Source: Mytilisepta virgata
Taxonomy: Eukaryota; Mollusca; Bivalvia; Mytilida; Mytilidae
NCBI GenBank assembly: GCA_028015205.1
Contig: JAPWFG010000015.1
Span: 4,030,001-4,094,000, forward strand
Reading direction: 5' to 3'
Length of the DNA: 64,000 nt
A program made the position numbers and the translations under genes. Shown in pieces: positions 11,252-23,200 of this stretch. Within the stretch, counting starts at the first letter, position 1, and each line of letters starts with the position of its first letter. The notes beneath the pieces are model-generated. The model was given only the letters and a program-made list of their open reading frames with translations. It ran no database searches and was not told the DNA's origin.

Positions 11252-11500
11252 CGGCGGTCTTGTAGTAACCTGCTCGACTCGAGTGGAGAAAGTCGCGAGT
11301 TCCACCCTTGACCGGGTCAAACCAAAGACATTTAAATTGGTATTGACTGCTTCCCCACCAACAACGTGTCATCTAGGAGTAAGAGCAAAGAACTGGCTTC
11401 GAGGTCAGAATAATGTGTCCGGTTGGTGTAATATGTCTGTTACCCCATGATCTATCATGTTAAAAATCCGTCTCAGCGTGTAGGTCTAGTACAAAGCAGG
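11252..11500 (+). repeat. tRNA-derived SINE
   Basis: The head GGCGGTCTTGTAGTAACCTG.. then GTCGCGAGTTCCACCC resembles degenerate box A and box B of a tRNA-type RNA polymerase III promoter about 45 bp apart. It is followed by a body (aaagacatttaaattggtat .. agtaagagcaaagaactgg .. gtcagaataatgtgtc .. ggtctagtacaaagc) that recurs at 14267-14447 (inverted) and 45309-45412. It lacks a tRNA acceptor fold and is not a functional tRNA gene. Confidence 0.7.
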
Positions 11501-13981
11501 ATTCATATTCATATCAAGATTGTTTCGTCCTGATCTATTGGTTACCACTGGAGGTTAAAAAATAATTCATCCATCATCCATCTTAAATTCTTTTTTTTTA
11601 AATCGTCTTGAAATTGCTGTTTTCATTACCTCCCTTTAAATTAGGACCCCGAGGCAGTATAAACATCTGAGTCATCATTTTATAGATTTTTATTCTAAAA
11701 TCCAAAATAGCCGCTGAATGACAATATTTGTTCATAATTGCCGTTTAATGCATATAAATCATAGATATTAAGCAAAAATACGTCTTTAAATAGTGACGTA
11801 ATCACTTAAAAGGACATACGTGGTACAATTTTTTATTACGGAAAAATAAAATAGACCAGTAGTGCTCAACATAGAAACATATACTGTTCGATTTAAAGGG
11901 GGCCGAAAAACGGCCTTATCGCAATCCATCCTTTAATTTAGCAACATCTGAAAATATAACATTAATACTACATTTATATCTTTTATTCTTGAATCGACGT
12001 CTCATATTACATGTAGTATGCATTCGTTACAAGAAACATGGGACAAGTTTGGTTTAAGGTGGTCGTTGATTTATTGTATTGCCGAAAAACTGTAAATAAA
12101 GTGAATAGCATGTAGACAAATTGCCGTTTGTCCTATAATTAGTCAGTTTTTCCCAAATCTTAAAATTTAAGGATGATCGCTGGTCTTATAGGAAATAAAT
12201 AGGATTTGAAATAGGTGTTTTAGTTGAGAGAACATATGAATAGTAAACAAATAAACAAGAAAAAAATATAGGTTCATGTGCTTATTTTAGAGCTATAAGG
12301 CCTTGAAAATTTGCAGGAAATGGGTTTTCTCTGGATTTTTCATTGTCTTTGCATTGACAACTTCAGTCTCTCAAAGATGTATGAAAAAATAAAAAGGATT
12401 TCATAAATTTTTGTCAAATACCATTTTAAGGTATATATGATTGAATTATAAAAGAAAAAGTGGGGGTTCATGGGCAAAAAATAATCATGTTTAAGAAATG
12501 GATAAAACCCGAGGATTTCGAAAATCTGACAAAAAGACCAAAAACATGACGAGTGAGCATCCTTAAAATAGGAAATAAGTTGAGCATTTCATGTGATTTT
12601 CCACTTCCGCTCTAGCTATATACTATATAGCCAAATTCAAGTGCAATTGTATCGACTGAAAAAGGACATGTAGGATTTTGCCTGATATTTGGCGCTTCGA
12701 ATTCCAAAATCAAAAAGGAATGAAATGCTTACTCTCAGCTATCTTTAAGTACTCTTAAAATGATGAATTTTAAAGAACATGTTTTGTCAAAACAGCCTTG
12801 CCCAATAAGATATTTCAATGAAATGTGTCTGCATGTAAGAAAAATTTATATTAAAAAACATTTTTGGACAAGGCTGTTGTTCATAGTTTTTTTTACCAAA
12901 ATATAATGTAAAAACAGTGATTTTCCTCAAATCCTTGATTTAGCAGACTTTCATGACGTCGCTGTTGCATCATTGGGAAGAATTTTGAAGAATGAGTGAT
13001 ACATTATGAAAGTTCAATCATTATAAGATAAAATGATACAAATTCGAATCTGAAATTTTACTTTTATTTTTTCTTGTCAGATGGGGTCAAATAACGGCTG
13101 AAATCATACCATCTCCTTTCGTTGGATATATTTAGAAGTTGTTTTGATTCCAAATCATTTATATCTAATAGGGAGATTAAAATGATTATATAAAGTAGAA
13201 TAAGCCCGTGCATACGATTGTTATATTAAAAAGAAAGAGATATATCAGCCATTCATTGCATTGTTTCATCATTACAATGTAATGATATTATCAATGCACA
13301 AATAACACATTATTATGTAAAAAGTTTATAATTCCATAGCTTTATTTCATGTTTGTGCTGAGTTGAACTTGTATTTATATTTTACGAAATGCAGTTGAGT
13401 AGAGAATACTTCATGAAAACTTTTTATTATAAAAGAGTAAAGACATGTCGTTGACAGATCCCCGTCTTGAGGTAATTCATGTATTGTTGTTTATTATCTG
13501 AGACCTTTTGTGCTTACACATGTTCAGGTTAACCTTAGAATAATGATAGATGACATGAGGTTAAATTAACAATCAAAGACCAATACATAAGCTCTATATT
13601 TTCATCTTTTTTTAATCTTTGTTTCTAATTATATAGGTTGTATTTCCTTATAAGAAAAAAAAAAACAGATAAGGAGGATTGAATCTTAAATCAATACCCC
13701 AGAGGCAAAGCAAACGCGTTGTCATTTCTGTACATCATAGTCCAAATAAAATATGTGAACATTTCTATTACCTATGACTCATCAACCATTTTCAAGGCCT
13801 AAAATAATGAAAACCAAAACAATGATCGAAAAACATAAAAGTAAATTCAAAATTACCAAATAAAGCAAAAGGATAAAGTTAAAGTCATTTAAGGACAATG
13901 ACAAATCTCGTACTTAACTGTACCTTAAGATACAATGTATTACCATAGATTTTACTATAATAATGGATGGATGGACAAAAT
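11501..13981. other. AT-rich stretch without recognised genes
   Basis: No protein-like ORF. A possible diverged inverted repeat bounds 12165-12570 (ttaaggatg-tc-ct against its mirror near 12550), suggesting an old 400-bp MITE. The remainder shows nothing I can name. Confidence 0.4.
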
Positions 13982-14180
13982 AACAATCCAAAGATACTTA
14001 TATTAAATATAGTAAATTTATACTATGCTGTATACGACGTATTTCAAGGTGTTACCTCTCATCAGCAGCATTAAAACCGAAACATTTGGAAGACCAAAAA
14101 CCAAACTTATATTAAACAAGAAGTACTCAACCAAAAATACCGAAATAGGAAGCCAAATTTCAGCTAAGGAGATCTACCAA
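13982..14180 (+). repeat. Short-ORF dispersed repeat, copy a
   Basis: Begins AACAATCCAAAGATACT and ends near GAGATCTACCA. It contains an ATG at 14025 opening a frame that starts MLYTTYFKVLPLISSIKTET and continues through FGRPKTK..ISAKEIYQ. The first about 55 codons are shared by copies at 15957, 22528, 37889 and 41593 (minus). No known protein recognised. After the shared part the frame runs on into unique flank until 14261. Confidence 0.65.
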
Positions 14181-14266
14181 ATTATTTCAACGTCCAGTGG
14201 TAATTATTTTATACATATCAGAACGAGAACATGTCGATATGATATACATTGTAAATATTAACACTT

Positions 14267-14447
14267 CTTTGTACTAGATCGACACACTGAACTCATGAGG
14301 TAACAGTCTGCAGGAAAACACATCAATCCACTCAGACACATTATACTGACTTCGAGCCGACCAGTCCTTTGGTCTTACTTCTAGATGTCTCGTGCTTGGT
14401 GGAGAATAAGGAAATACAAATTTTAATGTCGAGGCGAGCACGCTAGC
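14267..14447 (-). repeat. tRNA-derived SINE copy (inverted), 5' end degraded
   Basis: The reverse complement contains the same body as 11252-11500 (agtaagaccaaaggactgg, gtcagtataatgtgtctgag, gatctagtacaaag). Only part of the box A region remains (gtgctcgcctcga). Confidence 0.65.
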
Positions 14448-14935
14448 ATAAGACACCTCACTATCAGATGTCCCCCAATACATGCAATAGATATAAAACA
14501 ATAACAATTTTATAACAGTAATATTTTAGCACAGATGGTAATCCTTAGAAATTTATTTTATATTGTTCATTAGAGGCAACATTATAAGTTTTATTCTTTA
14601 CATCATGTTATGTTTCCTAACATTAAATCTTATAAAGTCATGACAGTGTACATAGTACGGCATATTCCTTTTGAAACCTTATACCATAATTTGACCGTTG
14701 TCTTTGTTAAATGATACTTAATGTATAAACGTTAAACTGTAAACAACTACATGTATGTCAGTGGGACATAACCTATTGAATTCTAAATGTGAATGTAATA
14801 TTAGCCAGTTATAACAATATTGTATCAATGACCTCATTTCGATTTTAGAAGGGTTCACACACTTGTTACAATTTAGATGCAAATTTATGTCTCGTTTTCC
14901 GAGAATTTAAAATAAACAATTTTACATATGTTGTA
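14448..14935. other. Spacer, nothing recognised
   Basis: AT-rich sequence without ORFs of note or obvious repeats. Confidence 0.35.
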
Positions 14936-15153
14936 GATCAAATTCAATGCCATGCAAAGGAATGAAATTTAATCCTAAAACTAAATCATTAATCTATCGG
15001 TTCTATATAGATGTTCCTTTGAAGTGGCCCCAAGGTGAAAATATGGAACACCCAACCAATAAACCAAAGTACGTTAACGGAGAAGGACATGGTCAAATGT
15101 TATCTTTCTGGTTAAATTCTTGTGGTTATTCTGTGTGTTTTATTATCACTTAG
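14936..15153 (+). CDS. Unrecognised open frame, possible exon
   Basis: After a plausible acceptor (tatgttgtag), an open frame runs through residues CKGMKFNPKTKSLIYRFYID, PLKWPQGENMEHPTNKPKY and VNGEGHGQ before hydrophobic sequence and a stop at 15151. Composition is unlike the surrounding AT-rich noise (Trp, Pro, Gly, charged residues). I do not recognise a domain and see no partner exon. It could equally be a chance ORF or a relic of a transposon protein. Confidence 0.2.
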
Positions 15154-15474
15154 GTGTTCTTTTGCCGATATCTATATGCCCAAAAAGCTGACAGTCAACG
15201 TTTAAAATGCTTCACTCACACTTTTGGCAATAACAAGACGTATGATATCAGGGGAATCAAAGTGAAAATATTAGTTTTTACTACACCGGGAATGCACGCA
15301 ATGAAAGAAAGAACCAAATATTTTACCTTAAAGGAACATGAAGACATATGCGGAAATAGCATCCCGAAAAAAAAAAACTATGACGGGAGGGATGATAATT
15401 TATCAGTGAAGTCGATATGGCCTTATACTGTATTCAGACGGAATTGTGTATCGACAACAGTCTTGTTCTGGGTT

Positions 15475-15655
15475 TCAAAGAGTCAAGACCTTTTTATTTT
15501 TATTTTTTACATGCTCGTGATCAAGACAATATTGGTCGAAACGTTGGGTATTTTTAACTTTTTAGTTTGATTGTTGTTTTTTTACGATTTTATATTTTGT
15601 TTTGTTCGACTTGTGTATTTCATACATTTAAGTTGTTTTATGCCCCCTTTGACAG
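15475..15655 (+). repeat. Dispersed T-rich repeat, copy of 42-235
   Basis: Shares 'caaagagtcaagacc', 'attggtcgaaa', 'cttgtgtatt', 'catttaag' and 'tttatgcccc' in the same order as 42-235. No protein call is supported. Confidence 0.5.
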
Positions 15656-15956
15656 CTCACCATTTCCATTTATTTTCCTTGTAATCTATTGTCGTGTGAG
15701 CTGTTTCGAAACATACATAGTTTTTTGTTTTAAGGGTAATTACTCCAAAATATACATATCATATTTAGTTCAGTTTACTTTAGAGGAAATCTTACTCTTT
15801 CGCTTTAGAAACTCATTCACAGATTTTCAGATTTGTACTAAAATGAAATAAGTTGGGTAAAGTTTGTCGCACAATTCAAGCCTATTTTTGAATACAAAAA
15901 TATTTGGATGTTATCCTGTTTTCGATAATATATAGAAGATGAATTATAGAAAAAAA

Positions 15957-16180
15957 ATCCAAAGATACTAATATTAGATATAGTAAATTTATACTATGCT
16001 GTTTACGACGCATTTCAAGGAGTTACCTCTCATCAGCATTATTAAAACCGAAACATTTGGAAGACCAAAAACCAAACTTATATTAAACAAGAAGAAATCA
16101 ACCAAAAATACCGAAATAGGAAGCCAAATTTCAGCTAAGGAGATCTACCATGTGCATTACAAGGAATGAACCCTTAGTGT
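15957..16180 (+). repeat. Short-ORF dispersed repeat, copy b
   Basis: Same sequence as copy a with few changes, extending further through TGTGCATTACAAGGAATGAA. The conserved frame from the MLY start (ATGCTGTTTACGACG) is open through STKNTEIGSQISAKEIYH. Confidence 0.65.
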
Positions 16181-16195
16181 TTCTATTAGGATATC

Positions 16196-16339
16196 TAATT
16201 CAAAGATTTGAATATCGCAAAATTTTCAAAGAGTGACCGAAAACACCTTAATTCACGAATGCGCGCAGCGCATGAAGGAATTATTAGTGTATTCCGGTCA
16301 CGAGTTGAATATTGTCGATATTCAAATTTTTGAATTAGT
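16196..16339. repeat. Palindromic MITE-like hairpin
   Basis: The arm TAATTCAAAGATTTGAATATCG at 16196-16218 mirrors CGATATTCAAATTTTTGAATTA ending at 16339, and 'gtgaccgaaaacacc' mirrors 'gtattccggtcac'. The centre ATGCGCGCAGCGCAT is itself nearly palindromic. It directly follows copy b of the short-ORF repeat. Confidence 0.6.
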
Positions 16340-16922
16340 TAAACTGTTTATTGCATAGATAAAATAGACAAAAAATGCTTCAAAAATGTCATATTTTCCA
16401 TAGATCCCTTCCTGAATCTGTCGATATCACAAAAGTCATTTGTTAATAACGTTAATAACGTTAAATAAAACAGATCTTTCACTGAGTGAAAATATCGAAT
16501 TTATTTTCACTGGAAATCACCATCTTGAATGTAATAACATAAATAACACCACAAACAAGACAAGTTTGGAAATGTCTGAATAAGAATCCCATTTTTTTTA
16601 CCGAAGATGATGTCCAACAACACAAGTGCATGTCTTTACCTTACTATTGAAATATGTAGCTTTATAATTAGACCCGATTTATTCTACATGTGCATTGTAC
16701 GTCTAAGGGAGATACTTTTTTTCGAAAAAGTATCGGCCTGGGATGACTATTTTAATGGCTCTTTAAATATTCCAGTCGTGCTCGATGTAAACTTTTAGAT
16801 GTACATGTAGTTTTTTGTTGTATTTTTTTATTTTTAAAATTTTTGTCACTCGTGGAAATGTTTATGTAACGGATGCACTTTGCAACCAAAAACATCAAAT
16901 ACAATACCCCAGTGCAAACACT

Positions 16923-16928
16923 TTTATT
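16923..16928 (-). promoter_or_regulatory. Polyadenylation signal of the lectin gene
   Basis: AATAAA on the minus strand, about 80 bp past the lectin stop codon, is the first such hexamer downstream and sits at a typical distance. Confidence 0.55.
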
Positions 16929-17008
16929 AAGTCTTAAACCACGTTTTCTCAATTTTCAAACTAGAATTTTATACAGGTATGTAAGGTTGCTACAAGTATC
17001 CTTAAAAT

Positions 17009-17223
17009 TTACGTTTTTTGACATAAGAACCTTTTCGTTACAGAACAGTCTCTGTCAGTGAGATAACATCCATCTAGAAAAGTAGACAAAGCAGCACAAT
17101 TTTCTGTAGTGGACCCATCAGGCTCCCCAGCCCGGAAGTATGATATATTCACCGCGGTACTGTCTTCCCATAGCCATGTTCCTTCTAGTGCAATATCAGA
17201 TCCTCCAACCCAGTAATCGATGG
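17009..17223 (-). CDS. Lectin exon 6 (C-terminal half of a CTLD, terminal exon)
   Basis: After acceptor ttcttttag: IDYWVGGSDIALEGTWLWED, YFRAGEPDGSTTENCAAL, LDGCYLTDRDCSVTKRFLCQ and stop TAA at 17011-17009. It has all conserved cysteines of the second half and fits in phase and structure directly onto exon 3, not only onto exon 5. Confidence 0.82.
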
Positions 17224-20200
17224 CTAAAAGAAAAATGTTTGATTTATACTACTACAGAATGACTGTATACATCAGAATCTCCAGTGCATGTAACGTACGT
17301 TAAATTCCTGAACAAAAGCGAACGTCTGTAACATAAACCTTTAAGAGTAGGTTATCTTTGGTATTATCATGACGCAATTTTTGTTTAATGTTCGTCATCA
17401 CAGTTTGATTAACCAGCAAGAATTTTAAAGCGATCAAACACTGGATTGACACCTCACCCACATGACATGCCAAAAGATTTTATCAACCTGACTTATGACG
17501 GATGATGTTAATGGAACAGGACGTGCTAACCCTACCAGAATACCCGATATAATTCCCAGTATTCTCGATATTTTACATGTAAATTGTTACTGCTCGGAAA
17601 TTTGGCTTGTCTGGTTCTGATTCACTGTAATTTGCCATGTATTGGTCGTTTTTGTTTCACTTAAGTAGTATTTGATCTCTGTTTACAAAGTAAAGCTCTG
17701 CCGATGCGGACTTCCACAACAAATCAGGAATGATACCATTTGTTTCAGATGGGTAAACTGTTTTTGCTTCGTTGGCGACATCCATCAGATTGCAAATTGA
17801 AAAATTTAATAAATTCGACTTTGTGGGGTTGCCAATTCAAGTAGAAGCTCTCATTTGTAAGATAGAAACCTCATAATGGTTAATCAAATTGTGGTGACAA
17901 CTGCATAATTTCTAGACGGATGTGCTGTTACATTCAAAATTCCTAATTGTTTTGCCGAAATATATTCCAACCATAAGTCCATCATGAATGCTGGGAAATT
18001 GACATTGCTGCACTTTTTGTTGCAAAACATCAAGCAGACAATATACTAGAATAGAGAATGGAAACGGGGAATGTGTCAAAGAGATAACAACCCGACCAAA
18101 GAGCATAAAACAGCTCAAGGCTACCAATGGGTCTTCAACGCAGCGAGAAAATCCCGCACGCAGCAATACACACAGTAAAACTCAGTTCAAAAGATGTCCG
18201 AATCCGATGTTAAAAAAGGTAACAGAAGAAACTAAGCAAAATGTGACAATGATCAATATATATTAACAAAGGACTGGCATACCAGCTCTAGACCTCAATG
18301 AGGAACCTGAGTGAGTTATCTTTTCCTAACCAATGTAGGTAAGGGAGATAATTAAATGCTCTCCCTTTTGTCCTGAGGCTAAAAGAGAGACAAATTTATT
18401 ATCTCCCTTACATACATTGGTTAGGAAAAGATAACTCACGCAGGTTCCTCATAAAACTGATAGAAAGATTATGTCTTATCATATAGAATCATACACTGTT
18501 AATTTTTGTTTTATCAAATTGCAAAGTTTAATAGATGTTTGCAAGACCCTCTACGATCGATTGTGTATGAATTATGTTAAATGAATCGTGGTGACAATAT
18601 ATACACTTAATCAAAATTCAAAGACAAAATTAAACGGACTAGAACATCCTATAAACATGCAATTCTGCATACAAGGACCTAACAATGCACCAAATTTAGT
18701 TGTAGACAGGAAGATTTTTAATAAATTTTGTTTGACATTAGCGGCCATTTGTTGTCTGCTCGTGTCATCAGACATACTTCAGTTAAGTATCATTGTTGCG
18801 AAGTTTGGTTCCAATTGGCTCAGTGGTATTAGACTTGAAAATATTTCAATAAATTTTTCCATAGGGTTATATGTTATTAGTTTTGTTGTTGCGGCCATCT
18901 GTGTTGAACAGTATGAAAGAAAACGATCTAAGAGCCATTGCTGCCGAGTTGTTTAGGCTAGAAGATTTTTCAAAGAAATTTATCATTTCATCCTATGTTA
19001 AACTATGTTCGGCTGTGGTAACCACCTTGATTGTCAGGTAAGGTTATCGGACACAAGTTTAGAAGTTGGCCTCAGAGGGACCATTACAGCAAATTTGGTT
19101 ATACCTGCCGGGGTTAATCATAGAAGATTTTTGAAATTCAGTCCCTTTTTCTATTTTTAGGAACAACAACACTGGGTGCATTTCAGAGGAGTTGCAACCA
19201 ACAATAGTTTGGAATAATTGTGTAACTTTAATTCTAGTCTATGTATTTGTTTGGCCTTGTCTTTGTTGTTCTCCGGAGTTTGTCAGTTGTTTCGATTTTC
19301 CCCTCCTTCGAATATCCCTTTGGTATTTGTTTACTTTACCTATCTCAAATGTCTTAATAAAATTAACTTACTTATGTTCATTTCACACAACATTCTAAAG
19401 TTGTCCTTCATCTCAGCTCTTTCGTTCCATGTATTGTTTTCTGCAGGGACAATGACTAGCGCATCTCTTCCATTTTCCGTTCCATATTTAATATGATCGA
19501 ACAAAAAGTCTAGCAAGTTCAAATCACTTCCATCGTAATTCTTCCATGCTGCCTCTGCGTCGAAATCATTTGCACCAATCCAGATTTCTGAGATACTGAA
19601 TTGTATAAATATTTAGAAAATTTAAAATGGTTTATTATTCAAAGTGTTTGAGACTTAATTAGTTTAAACATAGTTATTACGTAAATGTTTTTACAGTTGA
19701 TGAAAAATAGTATTCAACAGCTGTACTTCGGTCTTGTTTCCCTTACTTTGGTCATTTTGGTTTACTCTGGTTAATCTTTAGGGTTTGACGCAACGTTTAA
19801 CACTACTAACTATCTCATGGTTCTGGTTTTAACACGTCTAACTTTATCATGATGCCAAGTTCTTATTTCAAGAGTGAGACCGGAGTAGAACGAGGAGAAC
19901 AACTTCGCTCGGAAAACTAAAATCTAGAGAAATTTGTATCCACACTGCCCCAGTAGTTTAAAAGTAGACCATTTTTATTTATTCTTTCTGATATTTGTAT
20001 TTTTAGTCACAGTGAACATATTGGTCAAAGGTCCAGAACTCCCCACTGACCCCACCCCTCCCCTCACTTTTAACTTGAAACCCTTACACCAAAGTAGAAC
20101 CTCAATTGAACAAGCAGGAGGTATTTATGTATTTTTTTTTATGATTTTCAATTTTTAGTAACAGACCCCATATTGGTTGAAGGTACGTACGAGAAACACA

Positions 20201-23200
20201 ATTTCGAAGGCGATCATGTTAGGACTATTTTTAGCAGTTCCAGAGGATTAGGTTTAATTATGTCACAACATAGGAAATTTTACGGTCGTCATCACGAATT
20301 GATTGACCGTTACAGTGTTCCAATATCTAAGATTACGTTGGACCTGTTCCCACTGTCGTAATATTTCATGTACCTCCACCGATTTGTGACTACCACCGCA
20401 TTAACTTTTTTGAACTTCACGACGGGTGCCGTATACGGAGCAGAAACTGCTTAACCTTCCGGAGTACCTGAGTTCACTCTTGGTTTTTATAGGAGTTCGT
20501 GTTGTACATTGTCTTTTAGTTTAAACTGTTTATTTGTTTTGCTTGTGGTTGTGCATTTGTTTTCCTGGGTTTGTCTATCTAATGGATAACGTATTTTTGG
20601 TTTGATCCTTAGGTATATTTGTCCTCTTTATTTGGTCAATATATTTTTTTAGTAATAGCAGACATATTGGTCTATGGTTCGGATCTCAACGCACATATTT
20701 GAAAGACGGCTATGCAAGGACAATTTCACCAAAGATTGGTCTAAATTACCAAAATACAGGTGGCCATATTTTCTTAGGTCCGAAACCATGTTATTCTTCT
20801 AAAAGGAGACGACTCAATGACCATTCCATCAAAGATTGGTTAAAATTGAGCAAGTGGTTTCGGAAGATATTTTTAGAAGAAAATTTACGCCAAAAGAAGA
20901 CGGACGCCAAGTGATGGCATTAGCTCACATGACCCATTTAGGATAAATGAACATATATTAGTTATAATTGATGTTGGATTCGAACTCAGTCACAGTGTTA
21001 ATAGAAGTTATCATTAACGATTAAAACAAGCCAACTAGATGACTCGACCACCGAGGCCAATGAATGTTAGGCAACAGCAAAACATGTACAATCCTTAAAT
21101 TATTTTTTTCAGTTTGCAGACAGGTTTCTTCCAGTAAGTAAATTGCTATGAACTTACCTGCTGTTTATTCCCAGGGCATTCACTACATAAATATACGTGC
21201 TGGCGTCCGGAAATGAAGCTGGCATTCCTCCTCCAACCAAACAAGTAGATTCACCTAAATACCATGTTGAAGCTACTGTCGTTAACCAATAACATTTGTT
21301 GTAATATGGAACAAATACACCATTGCATTCCGTTCCTTTAAAAGATTTAAGCAAAGTTTCATGCGAATTTAACTATATGTAATACCACGTAACAATTTCA
21401 ATAGAATGTAACGCGTCATTTGATTGGTCAAATGTTTTTCGTCTGTCATATTATTGACTAAATTTTCTTTTCTACTATGACGTCATTTAAGGTATTCGGA
21501 CCATAATAGATCATGATCGAAAATTCTATCTGTTTTTGACCGTGAATGGCTGTACCAAACACTTTAAAGATGGAATTTTGTATATATATTTTTTCTCTAG
21601 CTGAAACACACTTTTTTGCTTATATGCAGAGTCTGTAAAAATAAGTTAGTTATATTGGCATTTCCGAAGTTTGCCGATAATTATCGAGGTCATTTCAATT
21701 GGGTTGTATGGAACATCCGGGAATTTTTTAGTAATCACGTGGTCATTTATGGTCCGGATACCTTAACAGAATCCTGACGTCTCAAACGTCAAAACAACCG
21801 TTGGAATTAAATTATAAGGATTTCAGTCTATTCGAAATAACCTCAACGCACATGGTGCACACCTGAAATAACTCGCTCTGCAACACGTCATTGAGGTTAT
21901 TTCTTCATAGGCCGCGAAAAAAAAATTACAGTCAATCCTTAAATAATTTAAATTTTAATTAAGGTGAATTACGACAAGCTATTGGGCATCATTATTGCTT
22001 TAAGTTGTAAATAAAGTAAGAAGGATCTGTGGTAACAGCAACAAAGAGACGAGGGCATAACAAAAAACTAGAAGTTGGGGCTGTCGGTACGACAGCTATA
22101 CCCGCACCCCACATTTATTTGTAAACAAACATTATTAACAGAGCCCTGTAACGTGAACTCCTCTTTCAGTTTTTGAATTTAAACCATTTTTATTGTTGCC
22201 ATATTGTTGCTTACCAACTGTTGATGCGCAATAAGGTTACATACCACCTGTAGATTCTTAATAAGGTTTTAAAATTTTGATTTTCTAAACAAGGGCCTCA
22301 CATTTTTAAACTTCGAAATTTGGAATTCAAGCTTGTGACCTAAACTTGTCTTTCATTTTTCTAATTTATGCATTTTATATTTATACAGTATTGTCATGCA
22401 CCATATGCAGATGTGCAATAAGGTTTTATAATTTTGATTTTCTAAAAGTGGGGCCCAAAGGGGTCGAATTTTGAAATATTGTCAATTTAAGCTTGTGACC
22501 TAAGCTACTCTTCCATTTTACAATAAGCAATCCAAAGATACTAATATTAGATATAGTAAATTTATACTATGCTGTATGCGACGCATTTCATGGAGTAATC
22601 TCTCATCAACAGCATTAAAATCGAAACATTTGGAAACAAAAAACCAAACTTATTTTAAAACAAGAAGCACTTATAACCAAAAGTACCGGAATAGGAAGCC
22701 AAATTTCAGCTAAGGAAATCTACCATGTGCAATACAAAGAATGAACCCTTAGTAATTGTATTATTTTTGAATTTTGCTAAATACTGGTAATTTCTATAAC
22801 AAATCAATGAATAATCATGTCAGACAAGTCTGACGACTGGGTTGGCGAATACCCTCAGAGGCATCGTCCCAGGATTTATGCATTTTATTTCTTTACAGTA
22901 TTGTCATGTACCATATGGAGCTGTGCTATAAGGTTTTAGAATGTTGATTTTACAAAATTGGGGACCACCGGGGTCGAACTTCGGAGAACTGTCAATTTAA
23001 GAAGGTTTTATAATATTGTTTTTCTAAAATTGGGGCCCACAGGGGTTGAATTTTGAAAAAAAAAACTATCAATTTAAGCTTGTGACATTAACTCGTCCTT
23101 TGTTTTTAAATTTTTGCAATTTATTTCTATACAGTATTGTCTAACACCATATGCAGATGTGCAATAAGGTTTTAGAATTTTAATTTTCTAAAATCGGGGT

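Noticed and set aside
11252..11330. Functional tRNA gene
   Set aside because: A- and B-box-like segments exist, but no cloverleaf or acceptor stem can be drawn and the body matches a SINE.
17640..17860. Hidden lectin exon in intron 5
   Set aside because: A minus-strand open stretch exists, but it has no cysteine pair or tryptophan pattern of a CTLD half and no well-placed splice signals.
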